Source: Paenibacillus sp. Soil787 (lineage in GTDB: Bacteria > Bacillota > Bacilli > Paenibacillales > NBRC-103111). Taken from it: DNA of 64,000 bases. A program made the translations under genes and the position numbers. Below, piece after piece: positions 34,384-43,496 of the stretch. Every line of letters begins with the position of its first letter. Position 1 is the first letter of the stretch. The stretch spans positions 30,345-94,344 of the forward strand of contig NZ_LMSP01000005.1 in the NCBI RefSeq assembly GCF_001429545.1, given 5' to 3'. Below the pieces are notes generated by a model. The model searched no databases. It worked only from the letters and a program-made list of their open reading frames with translations, and was not told the DNA's origin.

Positions 34384-36114
34384 ATGAGAATACATAAAAT
34401 TACAGGTTTACATCCGAAGCCGTATTCGTTGAAATATCGTCTAATCCTGATCCTGTTTATCAGCTCACTTGCACCCTTAATTCTCATTGGGAGTATTTCC
34501 TATTTCTCCATGTATGCAATTTTACAAAATAAAGCAGAGGGCGGGGTCCAAAGTAATTTGCACCAAGTAAGGCTATTGCTTGAAGATACGCTCGGTCAGT
34601 TAAATCACGCTTCTCAGCAGCTCGCCTTTGACGGGAGGGTTGGTAAAAACCTAGAGAACTATTTATCCGCTGATTTATATGAAAAGAAAAGATTGAACGA
34701 CGAGATCAGAAGTGAGTTAGGCTTGATTCATTTTACGAACCCGACCCTTGGACTAATGTTTTATTACTTTGAGAATGACAAGCAGGTATTATTTGAGAAT
34801 TTTAACGTTCGTGACGATTATGACCTTAAGCAGCTGCCTATACTTATCAAATTCGACAAACTTACTTATATGGGACCGCATCTTTCTTTAAACCCGATCG
34901 ACGGCAATGAAGTACTGTCCATACTGCGCAAAGTCGAGCTGCCGGATCGTGACGATGTGTATGTCTATATTGAAACTAATTTTAAATTGGCCGAAAGCAT
35001 ACTCAAAGACAACGATCAATTCGGCGGCAACTTGGTACATCTTATCGTCGATCATCATGGCCAAATTGTTTATAGCGAGAATTCAACTGATTTTCCTGTC
35101 GGCGTGCTGTATAGTGCCAATAACCAATCGAATAAAGACAGCAAATATATGATGTTTGAGGAGACCAGCAATCAATCTTGGAAGGTATTGGCTGCTGTCC
35201 CTAAATCCGTGTACAACCTCGAAGTAAATAGGTGGATCAAGCAGTTCGCTTTCTTTGCCATCTTAACGCTTATAGCAAGCTTCTTTATTGCCTGGCTGAT
35301 TTGGCGAACGGTATACCGTCCGCTCAAGCTGCTGAGTACGGATATTCGCAATGTAAAAAGCAACAACGAGGTTTTCCCGAGAAGACAATCTCAGATCCTG
35401 GAGTTTGCCGTTATTTATAAAGAGTTTGCCGAAATGCGAAGGCGCATCTTCGAATTAATCGGCGAGGTGGAGCAGAAGGAACAAGGCAAAGCATTTCTCG
35501 AAGTCGAGAAGTTAATGACGCAAATCAATCCTCATTTCATTCATAATACGCTCGATACCATACGCTGGCTGGCTCGTGCCAATGGGCAGAAAGATATTGA
35601 CCGCTTGGTATCGACGCTAAACAAAGTGCTCTATTATAATCTCGGTAAAGGCGGCCCTGCCAGAATTAAAGATGAGATTGAGGCTTTGAAAAATTATGTT
35701 GAGCTGCAAGGCATCCGTTATAATTTCCACTTTGATGTGAATATCCACGCCGATTCCAAGGCGCTTGAGCTGCCGGTTCCAAGGTTCATTTTGCAGCCGC
35801 TTGTTGAAAATGCATTGTATCATGGTTTGGAAGATAAAGGCGTGATCGAAGTCAGTGTCATAGAAGACGGCGAGTCGCATGTCATAATAGAAGTTAGAGA
35901 TAATGGAGACGGGATGACAGAGGAAGAAATTGTTCAATTAATGAGCGAGAACACGTTGGAGAAGAAGAAGGTAGGTATGGGAATCGGGCTGCAATATGTA
36001 AACCGGATGGTGAAGTTCCAATTCGGAGCAGCCGCGAGTTTTCATATTAAAAGCACAATCGGCTCAGGAACGACGATCATACTTCGTCTTCCAATAGGAG
36101 GTATACTCGGATGA
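34384..36114 (+). CDS. yesM: YesM-family sensor histidine kinase
   Basis: 576 residues. A transmembrane helix near 18-42 is followed by an extracellular sensor domain (about 45-290), a second helix near 290-310, a HAMP segment, the His_kinase domain (PF06580) with His384 (QINPHFIHNTLDTIRWLA), and an ATPase domain (FILQPLVENALYHGLEDKG, then VRDNGDGM). This is the standard Paenibacillus sensor for oligosaccharide uptake loci. It overlaps yesN by 4 bp and lies upstream of the ABC genes it should control. Confidence 0.87.
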   Translation: MRIHKITGLHPKPYSLKYRLILILFISSLAPLILIGSISYFSMYAILQNKAEGGVQSNLHQVRLLLEDTLGQLNHASQQLAFDGRVGKNLENYLSADLYEKKRLNDEIRSELGLIHFTNPTLGLMFYYFENDKQVLFENFNVRDDYDLKQLPILIKFDKLTYMGPHLSLNPIDGNEVLSILRKVELPDRDDVYVYIETNFKLAESILKDNDQFGGNLVHLIVDHHGQIVYSENSTDFPVGVLYSANNQSNKDSKYMMFEETSNQSWKVLAAVPKSVYNLEVNRWIKQFAFFAILTLIASFFIAWLIWRTVYRPLKLLSTDIRNVKSNNEVFPRRQSQILEFAVIYKEFAEMRRRIFELIGEVEQKEQGKAFLEVEKLMTQINPHFIHNTLDTIRWLARANGQKDIDRLVSTLNKVLYYNLGKGGPARIKDEIEALKNYVELQGIRYNFHFDVNIHADSKALELPVPRFILQPLVENALYHGLEDKGVIEVSVIEDGESHVIIEVRDNGDGMTEEEIVQLMSENTLEKKKVGMGIGLQYVNRMVKFQFGAAASFHIKSTIGSGTTIILRLPIGGILG

Positions 36115-36887
36115 TAAAAGTTATGGTTGTGGACGATGATCACTTGGTGCGTAAAGGCTTCATCGCGATGATGCCTTGGCGTGAGCATAATCTAGAGGTC
36201 GTAGGGGAAGCCGGTAACGGTAAAAAAGCGTTGGAGTTTCTGGAGAATAATCAGGTGGACTTGCTCATAACCGATTTGGCGATGCCTGTCATGTCAGGTA
36301 TAGATTTGATGAGGTGTGTGAAAGAACGTTATCGGGATATTAGCATGGTCGTATTGACGTTTCATCAGGATTTTGAACTGATTCAGGAAGCGCTTCGCCT
36401 AGGGGCGCTGGATTATATGACCAAGGTCGAGCTTGAACATGAGCAGATGGACGAAATATTAAGAAGAATTGTAGAGAAAATGCAGGAGCAGCATGTACGA
36501 ACAAGGGAAACGAAGGTGGAGAACCATCTGTTTGCCGAAGAGGATGAGGGGCCGTATTCGCCGGAAGTGAAAGCGAGTATTTGGAAGGCCGTAGACATTA
36601 TTCATCAAGAGTTTCAAAATGAGCTTCTTCTGCCGGACATCGCGAAAAGGGTGAACATGAGCCGCAGCTATTTCAGCCGCTGCTTTCGGGATATTGCCGG
36701 GAAAACGTTTAACGATTTTATCCGGGAAGTGCGAGTGAATCACGCGAAAGATCTGCTTAGTCAGACAGGGAAAACAATTGGTTGGATCGCCACGCAGGCT
36801 GGTTATCCGAATGAAAAATATTTTGGCAAAGTATTCCGTGAGTTGACGGGGATGCTGCCCGGTGAGTTTCGCAAGAGCCAGAGATAA
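36111..36887 (+). CDS. yesN: YesN-family AraC-type response regulator
   Basis: 258 residues. The receiver domain has DDD near residues 8-10 and phospho-acceptor Asp55 (LLITDLAMP). The two AraC HTH motifs are at the C-terminus (LPDIAKRVNMSRSYFSRCF and IGWIATQAGYPNEKYFGKVF). It is shorter than many YesN proteins (often 350-540) because the linker is short. It is the probable activator of the following transporter genes. Confidence 0.87.
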   Translation: MIKVMVVDDDHLVRKGFIAMMPWREHNLEVVGEAGNGKKALEFLENNQVDLLITDLAMPVMSGIDLMRCVKERYRDISMVVLTFHQDFELIQEALRLGALDYMTKVELEHEQMDEILRRIVEKMQEQHVRTRETKVENHLFAEEDEGPYSPEVKASIWKAVDIIHQEFQNELLLPDIAKRVNMSRSYFSRCFRDIAGKTFNDFIREVRVNHAKDLLSQTGKTIGWIATQAGYPNEKYFGKVFRELTGMLPGEFRKSQR

Positions 36888-37073
36888 ATTCGGGCTTATC
36901 TCAAACGACAGTAACACAAATCGTCTCCAAAGAAGTGCACTTTTGTCTCCTAAACGTTCCCGGAATGCTGATTTAAGAGATGATTTGCTCCTAAACGTGA
37001 GACATTAACTGACCCGAATGTCTTGCATTTTCTTTAAAATGTAAGTGCAGGGTTATTAATGAGGAGGGGCAAT

Positions 37074-38720
37074 ATGACAAAGAAAACAACGCTAATTTCT
37101 ATGATGGCATTGGTTGTTCTGATGACGGCATGTTCAAGCAATACCGCAGGGACCAGCAAGGATGGCGGCGGGCAAGCTGCTATTCCGAACGTTAAAGTGG
37201 ACCCTTTTAAGATGCCTAATCCGATCGAAGTGACCACCTTCAAAAGCTTAAGCCCAGGCGCAAAGCTACCTGCTGGCGATACAGTCGAAAGCAACCAATA
37301 CATGAAATATATCTCACAAAAAACAAATATCAACTTTAAAATTTTATGGTATGCAGCTTCACAGGACTATGAGCAAAAGATGAAACTGGCCATCGCGAGC
37401 AATGATCTGCCGGATGTTATGCTGGTAAACGAGCAAATCTTCCTTTCCCTCGCCGAAGCCGGACAAATTGAGGATTTAAGCAAAGTATATGACAAGTATG
37501 CTTCCCCATTAGCCAAGGAATTGTATGCATCAACGAACAACAAGGCGATTGAGAAAGCAACCTATAAAGGTAAAATGATGGGTATTCCGAATATTAGCGT
37601 ACAAGCGGATGCTGCAAGTATGGCGTGGGTACGCAAGGACTGGATGGATAAGTTAGGACTCCAGCCGCCAAAATCGATGGACGATGTCGTTGCGATCGCC
37701 AAAGCTTTCGTAGAGAAAGATCCAGACGGGAATGGCAAAGCGGATACCATTGGAATCGCTGGTTTCGAGAAAGCATTAACGGTAAGCGGTAAAGCGCAAC
37801 GAGGCGACTTCAAAGGTATTTTCCAGGCGTTCGGCGCGTATCCTTCCAACTGGATCAAGGATAGCTCCGGCAAGGTCGTTTACGCTTCGATTCTTCCTGA
37901 AACGAAGCAAGCGCTCGGCAAGCTGCGTGACATGTATGCTGTAGGCGCAGTTGATAAGGAATTTGCTTTGCGCAAAGATCCGAACGAGAATATCGTATCC
38001 GGCAAAGCGGGTATGTTCTTCGGACCTTGGTGGTCCGGCGGGTTAGTTTCTGATGCTATGAAGCTTAATCCGAAGGTTGATTTCGTGCCTTATTTGATCC
38101 CTGATGCCAAAGGGACAGTGAACACGATGATGGTGCCGGTAAGCACACAGTTTATTGTGGTGAAGAAAGGGATTAAGAATCCGGAAGCGGCTATGATTTA
38201 TGCGAACACGTTTATCAATGCTCAGCGTAAAGTAGATCCGGACGCTTTGAAATTAGACTTCACGGTAAGCGCCGAGTACTGGCCGATTGGAAATTCCACC
38301 TATGATTATGCGGATGCTGTGGAGCGAAAATCCGATACATTGAAAAAGGCTATGGGCGGACAGATCAAGCCTGAAGAGCTGAATCCGGAAATGAAAGAAA
38401 TGTTTGCGAAGGCAACTCGCGATAAAGCCAATCCGAAAGCAGATCTGAAAGATTGGTCAGGATATTTCGGATACACCGTTCCAGCAGATTTGCTGAAGCA
38501 GAATATGAATAAGGTGTACAGCGAATTTACAGCTAATACGAAAACGATGGAAAGAAAATGGGTTAATCTGCAAAAATTAGAGAATGAAACGTTCTTCGGC
38601 ATCGTAATGGGCGAGAAGCCCCTTGATTCGTTTGATAAGTTCGTTACCGATTGGAAAGCGCAAGGCGGCGACGAAATCACGAAAGAAGTAACGGATGAAA
38701 TCAACAAGTCCAAAAAGTAA
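37074..38720 (+). CDS. Extracellular sugar-type solute-binding lipoprotein (LplA-like)
   Basis: 548 residues; ATG 37074 behind GAGGAGGGG. A signal peptide with lipobox LMTAC gives lipidated Cys20. The body matches the large binding proteins of Paenibacillus YesM/YesN-linked ABC importers: MKYISQKTNINFKILWYA, YDKYASPLAKEL, and a DPDGNGKADTIG segment typical of a calcium-binding loop. It delivers an oligosaccharide or similar compound to the two permeases that follow. No ATPase gene is present; the shared MsmX-type ATPase is normally encoded elsewhere. Confidence 0.9.
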   Translation: MTKKTTLISMMALVVLMTACSSNTAGTSKDGGGQAAIPNVKVDPFKMPNPIEVTTFKSLSPGAKLPAGDTVESNQYMKYISQKTNINFKILWYAASQDYEQKMKLAIASNDLPDVMLVNEQIFLSLAEAGQIEDLSKVYDKYASPLAKELYASTNNKAIEKATYKGKMMGIPNISVQADAASMAWVRKDWMDKLGLQPPKSMDDVVAIAKAFVEKDPDGNGKADTIGIAGFEKALTVSGKAQRGDFKGIFQAFGAYPSNWIKDSSGKVVYASILPETKQALGKLRDMYAVGAVDKEFALRKDPNENIVSGKAGMFFGPWWSGGLVSDAMKLNPKVDFVPYLIPDAKGTVNTMMVPVSTQFIVVKKGIKNPEAAMIYANTFINAQRKVDPDALKLDFTVSAEYWPIGNSTYDYADAVERKSDTLKKAMGGQIKPEELNPEMKEMFAKATRDKANPKADLKDWSGYFGYTVPADLLKQNMNKVYSEFTANTKTMERKWVNLQKLENETFFGIVMGEKPLDSFDKFVTDWKAQGGDEITKEVTDEINKSKK

Positions 38721-38728
38721 CGTGTAAT

Positions 38729-38772
38729 GAAAAGAGCGCATCGCCTAACCGAATGGTGGTGCGCTCTTTCTA
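38729..38772 (+). terminator. Intra-operon attenuator-type terminator
   Basis: AAAGAGCGCA..CGCC pairs with GGTGGTGCGCTCTTT. It lies between the binding-protein gene and the permeases and would make binding-protein mRNA more abundant, a common arrangement. Confidence 0.82.
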
Positions 38773-38811
38773 CAATCAAAATGGATAAGTTTGAACAGAG
38801 GTGTATCGCTT

Positions 38812-39702
38812 ATGAACATAAAATCGTTTTACAAGCACTACCATTTGATGCTTCTGCCGGGTATCGTGCTTCTCATTATTTTTCATCTGGTGCCGATGTT
38901 CGGAATCGCGATTGCGTTCCAAGATTTCAAGATCGGGTTGGGCATATGGGACTCCCCCTGGATCGGCTTAGAAAATTTTACGTACATGTTTCAACTGAGA
39001 GACAGTAAAGTTATTTTCTTCAATACGGTATTTATTGCCGTTTGTAAAATTATTGCACACCTCTTCATTCCGCTTACATTTGCCATTCTACTCAATGAGA
39101 TTAGATTTCGGATATTCAAAAGATGGGTGCAGACGGTTGTGTACCTGCCACATTTTATATCCTGGGTTATCTTGGCGGGGGTTGTGATGGATATGCTGTC
39201 GCTCGATGGCATTATCAACCATGCGTTGAAAGCGTTAGGTTTCGAGCCTGTTATGTTTATGGCAAAGAACAGCTTGTTTCCTGGCATTGTCGTCAGTACA
39301 GACATTTGGAAAGAATTCGGATTTGCTGCCATTATTTATTTGGCTGCACTAGCTGGCATTAACCCATCCCTCTATGAAGCGGCCGAAATGGACGGAGCTA
39401 ATAGACTGAAACAATTGGTTTATGTGACGCTGCCGAGCTTGGTTCCTACGGTTGTTTTGCTGGCTACTTTGAGCATAGGCAATATTTTGAACGCAGGGTT
39501 TGATCAAATTTTCAATTTGTATAATCCGCTTGTCTACGAGTCCGGCGATATTATCGATACGTATGTGTACCGGGTTGGACTTGTGCAGGCTCAATATGGC
39601 TTAGCTACGGCCGTCGGTTTGTTGAAATCGGTGATCGGTTTCATTCTCATCTTTATTTCTTACAGAGTTGCCTATACGTACGCGAACTACAGAATTTTCT
39701 GA
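38812..39702 (+). CDS. ABC transporter permease (LplB/YteP-like)
   Basis: 296 residues with about six transmembrane helices; the start is ATG 38812 with AGAGGTG upstream. The binding-protein-dependent transport motif (EAA loop) reads LYEAAEMDGANRLKQLVYVTLP, broken here as EAAEMDGAN and LVYVTLPSL. It is the first of two permease subunits of the importer. Confidence 0.9.
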   Translation: MNIKSFYKHYHLMLLPGIVLLIIFHLVPMFGIAIAFQDFKIGLGIWDSPWIGLENFTYMFQLRDSKVIFFNTVFIAVCKIIAHLFIPLTFAILLNEIRFRIFKRWVQTVVYLPHFISWVILAGVVMDMLSLDGIINHALKALGFEPVMFMAKNSLFPGIVVSTDIWKEFGFAAIIYLAALAGINPSLYEAAEMDGANRLKQLVYVTLPSLVPTVVLLATLSIGNILNAGFDQIFNLYNPLVYESGDIIDTYVYRVGLVQAQYGLATAVGLLKSVIGFILIFISYRVAYTYANYRIF

Positions 39703-39714
39703 TGAAGCAGGTGA

Positions 39715-40605
39715 ATGCCAGTGGTACGTAATAAAACGATTTCGGCCCGTATAACCGAAGCAGCTCTAATCCTAGTGATGCTAGTCATCTCAGCCATGTC
39801 GCTCGCGCCTGTTGTGCACGTGTTCTCCGTCTCGTTTAGCGACAACGCGGCAGCGGCTGGGGGATTCGTTAAGTTTTGGCCTGTTGGCTTTTCTTTGGAA
39901 TCGTATCGTAAAATTTTGGAAGAACCGTATTTTTTCAATGCGTTCTTAGTTTCTGTCAAACGGGTTTTGCTGGGCGGGGGAATCAATTTCGTATTGACCG
40001 TTATGATGGCGTATCCGTTGTCGAGAAGCAGCAAGGAATTCCCGTACCGGAACGTGTATATGTGGTTCATGCTGTTTACGATGCTGTTCAGCGGCGGGAT
40101 TATTCCGTTATATTTGACCGTAAAATCTTTAGGGATGTTTAACTCCATCTGGGCTCTGGTACTGCCGGGCGCGGTGCCGGTTTTTAACGTTATTTTGTTA
40201 ATGAACTTCTTCCGGAACCTGCCGAAGGAGCTGAGTGACGCGGGTTACATGGACGGTGCGGGACCTTGGTACATGATGGTCAAAGTTTATCTACCGCTTT
40301 CGCTGCCAGCGATGGCTACTGTCACTTTATTCAGTATTGTCGGTCACTGGAATTCGTTCTTTGACGGCATGATCTTTATGCGCAGTGCGGAAAACTATCC
40401 GCTGCAAACGTATATTCAGCAGCTCGTCGTCAACCAGAATGTGTTGGAACTTGATTCGACTAAGCTTGAGTTACTGATGAAAGTATCGGATAAGACACTC
40501 AACGCTGCCAAAATCGTGGTTTCGATGGTGCCGATTCTGATCGTTTATCCGTTTCTGCAAAAGTATTTTATACATGGCATCATGCTGGGTTCTGTAAAAG
40601 AATGA
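39715..40605 (+). CDS. ABC transporter permease (LplC/YtcP-like)
   Basis: 296 residues, about six transmembrane helices. The EAA-like loop is seen at LSDAGYMDGAGPWYMMVKVYLP region (DAGYMDGAG). The C-terminus PFLQKYFIHGIMLGSVKE is the typical end of CarB/LplC-type permeases. ATG 39715 has AGGTGA very close; GTG 39721 two codons later is an alternative with better spacing. It is the second subunit of the importer. Confidence 0.89.
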   Translation: MPVVRNKTISARITEAALILVMLVISAMSLAPVVHVFSVSFSDNAAAAGGFVKFWPVGFSLESYRKILEEPYFFNAFLVSVKRVLLGGGINFVLTVMMAYPLSRSSKEFPYRNVYMWFMLFTMLFSGGIIPLYLTVKSLGMFNSIWALVLPGAVPVFNVILLMNFFRNLPKELSDAGYMDGAGPWYMMVKVYLPLSLPAMATVTLFSIVGHWNSFFDGMIFMRSAENYPLQTYIQQLVVNQNVLELDSTKLELLMKVSDKTLNAAKIVVSMVPILIVYPFLQKYFIHGIMLGSVKE

Positions 40606-40634
40606 ATACTCCCGCAGAACAAGGAGAGCGACAG

Positions 40635-41918
40635 ATGAAACAGGTGGAAAGAAGACGTTCCGTTACAACAATTACGCGAAAAATTGCTCATTCGGAGCAA
40701 AGCACCTATATCGAAGTGCCTTTTAAAATGCCCGAGCATGTCGAGGAAATTGTGGTCACTTACGTGATCGAATCACACGGTGAGCAGAAGGCCGTAATCG
40801 ATTTAGGCCTGAGGGACACCGAAAGAGTGAGAGGCTGGAGCGGAGGAGCGCGCAAAGCATTTCGACTCGGACAGGAACAATCAACTCCCGGCTATTTGTC
40901 GGGTGACTTAGCACCGGGAAACTGGGCGGTCCTGCATAATGCCTACAAGGTACCGCAGGAAGGTTGTTCCGTTACCATTACCATCGAGTTTCTTTATAAG
41001 ACACCTCGCTGGCTGAAAGGCGATCTACATACGCATAGCGTGAACAGCGACGGCACTTTTACACTGGAAGAGAATGCGGCAAGGATGGAGGAACTCGGCT
41101 GTGATTTCATCGCCATGACGGATCACAATACAGTCAGCCAAAACATGACCTACCCGCGCCATACAAGCGTTGTCATGATACCGGGAATGGAATTTACAAC
41201 GAATTTCGGACACAGCAATTTCTTGGGCGTTACCGATCCAATCCGTGATTTCCGGGTGAAGGGTCAGGAAGACGTCAATGCCAAGATTGCCGAAGCCCGT
41301 GCTAACGGAGCCAAAATCGTGATCAATCATCCGCACTGCGAGTATTGCCCGTGGGAATGGGATTTGGGTGTAGACCACGACTGGGTAGAAATATGGAATG
41401 GCCCTTTTACCGAGCGGAATGTTAGAGCGCTGAATTGGTGGCATAGTCAACTCGTCTCTGGTAGAAGGCTTGTTGCTGTTGGCGGCAGCGATACCCATCG
41501 TCCCGATCCGTATGTGAAGCATGCGATGCCATGTACTTGGGTGTACGCTACTGAGAAAACCGTGGATGGCATTTTGAGCGCCATTGGGCTGGGTCATGTG
41601 GTGATTACTTATGCGCCAAACGGGCCCTTTGTTGAACTGAACTGCGGCTCATATCGGGTTGGAGATATTGTTCCAGCAGGAGAGAAAAACAGAGAAGTGT
41701 GTTTGCAAGCCGAGGATTTGATGGCCGGAGATAAGATCAAACTGTTCAGCAACAACAGATTGGAAAAGGAAGTACTAGTGTCCTCAGACGGGGTGATTGC
41801 CATCTATTTTGACGCACAGGGAACAACGTTTGTACGCGCTGAAGTTTGGCGGCATTTCGATGGGGTCAACATGACCCTTATGGCTGCGTTAACGAATCCG
41901 ATTTATTTTGACTGGTAA
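40635..41918 (+). CDS. PHP-domain metallohydrolase (CehA/McbA family)
   Basis: 427 residues from ATG 40635, behind AAGGAGAG; an ATG at 40602 overlapping the permease stop lacks a ribosome binding site. An N-terminal beta domain (about 1-125) precedes the PHP domain with metal ligands in KGDLHTHSVNSDGTF and AMTDHNTV, the GMEFTTNFGHSNF segment, INHPHCEY and GGSDTHRPDP. Family members hydrolyse phosphoesters or carbamates. Being last in the transporter operon, it probably processes the imported compound or a surface glycan; the substrate is unknown. Confidence 0.83.
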   Translation: MKQVERRRSVTTITRKIAHSEQSTYIEVPFKMPEHVEEIVVTYVIESHGEQKAVIDLGLRDTERVRGWSGGARKAFRLGQEQSTPGYLSGDLAPGNWAVLHNAYKVPQEGCSVTITIEFLYKTPRWLKGDLHTHSVNSDGTFTLEENAARMEELGCDFIAMTDHNTVSQNMTYPRHTSVVMIPGMEFTTNFGHSNFLGVTDPIRDFRVKGQEDVNAKIAEARANGAKIVINHPHCEYCPWEWDLGVDHDWVEIWNGPFTERNVRALNWWHSQLVSGRRLVAVGGSDTHRPDPYVKHAMPCTWVYATEKTVDGILSAIGLGHVVITYAPNGPFVELNCGSYRVGDIVPAGEKNREVCLQAEDLMAGDKIKLFSNNRLEKEVLVSSDGVIAIYFDAQGTTFVRAEVWRHFDGVNMTLMAALTNPIYFDW

Positions 41919-41963
41919 AGGATGGGAGGCGTCCGCTAGGACAGACCGTACATATTAAAGCAG

Positions 41964-42002
41964 AAACACAACCTTTTGTACGTTAAAAGGCTGTGTTTTT
42001 TA
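41964..42002 (+). terminator. Rho-independent terminator after the ABC operon
   Basis: AAACACAACCTTTT pairs with AAAAGGcTGTGTTT, followed by TTTTATTTTC. Confidence 0.88.
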
Positions 42003-42062
42003 TTTTCACGATACATAAACAACTAAATAAGGTCGAGTAGCATGGAATGACCTTAACAATAA

Positions 42063-42224
42063 AAAATTTGTGCTATTTTCAGTAAAACGCTAGAGAGCAC
42101 ACACAGCATAGCCGCAGCAGCTGAGCAGCAGCTTGCTTCCATGAAAGAAGTTAGCGCAGCTTTCCAATCGTTGTCCAAAATGGCTGACGAGCTCCAAGAG
42201 GTCGTCAAAGTATTTAAGGTATAA
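42063..42224 (+). pseudogene. Methyl-accepting chemotaxis protein, C-terminal remnant
   Basis: An in-frame stretch of about 53 codons ending at TAA 42224 reads SIAAAAEQQLASMKEVSAAF followed by SLSKMADELQEVV, the end of an MCP signalling domain. The upstream in-frame stop at 42060 and lack of the remaining 500 or so codons show that only the tail survives. It has no start or ribosome binding site of its own. Confidence 0.82.
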
Positions 42225-42238
42225 TAAGTTAAGATCAT

Positions 42239-42367
42239 TTAATTATCATCGGTGCCTCTGATATACTTGTCCTTGTCTTTGTATACGTACCAAAAGGCAA
42301 CGAGTACACCAACGATTAAAGCAATCGATAACCAGTGGTGAGAAATGAAGCTCCAGAAAGTATTCAT
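42239..42367 (-). CDS. Small single-pass membrane protein, 42 residues
   Basis: The start at 42367 has GAGGAGGT 7 bp upstream on the minus strand, an excellent site. The peptide has one hydrophobic helix (about residues 12-32, WLSIALIVGVLVAFWYVY) and a charged tail KDKDKYIRGTDDN. The longer frame to 42433 lacks a good site. It converges with the MCP remnant. Function unknown. Confidence 0.7.
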   Translation of the reverse strand: MNTFWSFISHHWLSIALIVGVLVAFWYVYKDKDKYIRGTDDN

Positions 42368-42468
42368 GTGAGTACCTCCTCTAAATTTTTTATATTGAGG
42401 ATAGTTTTGGCAGGAGATGTTTGTTTCATGCATCGGGCGATTCGCTTAGGGCGAAGAACCAGTAAGAT

Positions 42469-42518
42469 GAAGGCGGAGAACCGTGTGAAAGTAACAACAA
42501 GAAAGGCGGAGAACCGTG
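42469..42518. repeat. Duplicated AAGGCGGAGAACCGTG
   Basis: The 16-bp sequence occurs at 42469-42484 and 42503-42518, 34 bp apart. The second copy supplies the ribosome binding site and GTG start of the amidase gene; the first places an equivalent start signal upstream in another frame. Confidence 0.75.
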
Positions 42519-43478
42519 AAGGTAGCAAAAAACTGGATGCCGTGTATGGCTTTCATGAGTGTAGTTGTATGGATGGTCTTTGTAGTGGTTGCAGCTGGTT
42601 GTACGCAGCAAGTATTGGATAGACCGGCTATACTGCAGGAATCGCCTATCGTAAACAAGGAAACGCCAAGAGTAAATAACGAAACGCCCAGAGTAAACAA
42701 CGAATCGCCTGTGGTTACGAGTAGTGTGACCATGCAGGCGGTAGCGGAGAGTTCTACTGCCGAGAAACCATTACAGAAGCCTGCAGCAGATGCAACAAAG
42801 CCTAGAACAGAGCCCGCGGCTTCCAAAACCGCTGCCACGCCACACCAAGGGAAGCTCGTCATGCTGGATCCCGGACATCAGCGTTATGGGAATAATGCTC
42901 CTGAGTCGGTAGGTCCGGATACGCGTGAAACCAAGCCGAAAGTCAGCTCCGGCACGGTTGGCGTACGAACGAAAAAACCGGAATATATCCTCAATTTGGA
43001 GGTATCCCTGCTGATCAAGGACGAGCTGGTCCGCCGCGGCATAGAAGTTGCGATGACCCGCGAGTCGCATGAGGTCGATATCAGCAACAAGCAGCGCGCG
43101 GATATGGCGAACGAAGCAGGAGCAGCGCTGGCTGTGCGCATTCATGCGGATGGCGATTCTTCACCGAAAACCAAAGGGTTTTCGGTGTTGTATCCGTCGG
43201 CCTCCTCAGCGGCGGTAAAGCCCATCGCATCAGAAAGCCATGAAGCTGCTGGCTTTATTCTAGAGCATCTGAAGGCTGCGACTGACACGGCTGGAAGAGG
43301 ATTATCAGCACGCAGCGACTTATCAGGCTTCAATTGGTCCAAAGTGCCAGTCGTGCTGGTCGAGCTTGGCTTCATGACCAATCCGGAAGAAGATGAGCTG
43401 ATGTCCGAAGCGTCATACCAGAAGAAGCTAGCCCAAGGTATCGCAGATGGGATTGAGCAGTTTTTGAAAAGCCGATGA
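42516..43478 (+). CDS. N-acetylmuramoyl-L-alanine amidase, lipoprotein
   Basis: 320 residues from GTG 42516. A signal peptide ends in lipobox VAAGC (Cys29). A low-complexity linker follows with tandem VNNETPR-type repeats and Ala/Lys/Pro-rich sequence to about residue 105. The Amidase_3 domain (about 107-320) has the zinc ligands in MLDPGHQ, the RIHADGD segment with the second His, and the catalytic Glu in VVLVELGFMTNPEED. It would cleave peptidoglycan at the outer membrane face, in sporulation, germination or cell separation; no sporulation-specific neighbour decides which. Confidence 0.9.
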   Translation: MKVAKNWMPCMAFMSVVVWMVFVVVAAGCTQQVLDRPAILQESPIVNKETPRVNNETPRVNNESPVVTSSVTMQAVAESSTAEKPLQKPAADATKPRTEPAASKTAATPHQGKLVMLDPGHQRYGNNAPESVGPDTRETKPKVSSGTVGVRTKKPEYILNLEVSLLIKDELVRRGIEVAMTRESHEVDISNKQRADMANEAGAALAVRIHADGDSSPKTKGFSVLYPSASSAAVKPIASESHEAAGFILEHLKAATDTAGRGLSARSDLSGFNWSKVPVVLVELGFMTNPEEDELMSEASYQKKLAQGIADGIEQFLKSR

Positions 43479-43496
43479 GCCTCCCCTATCAGGGCG

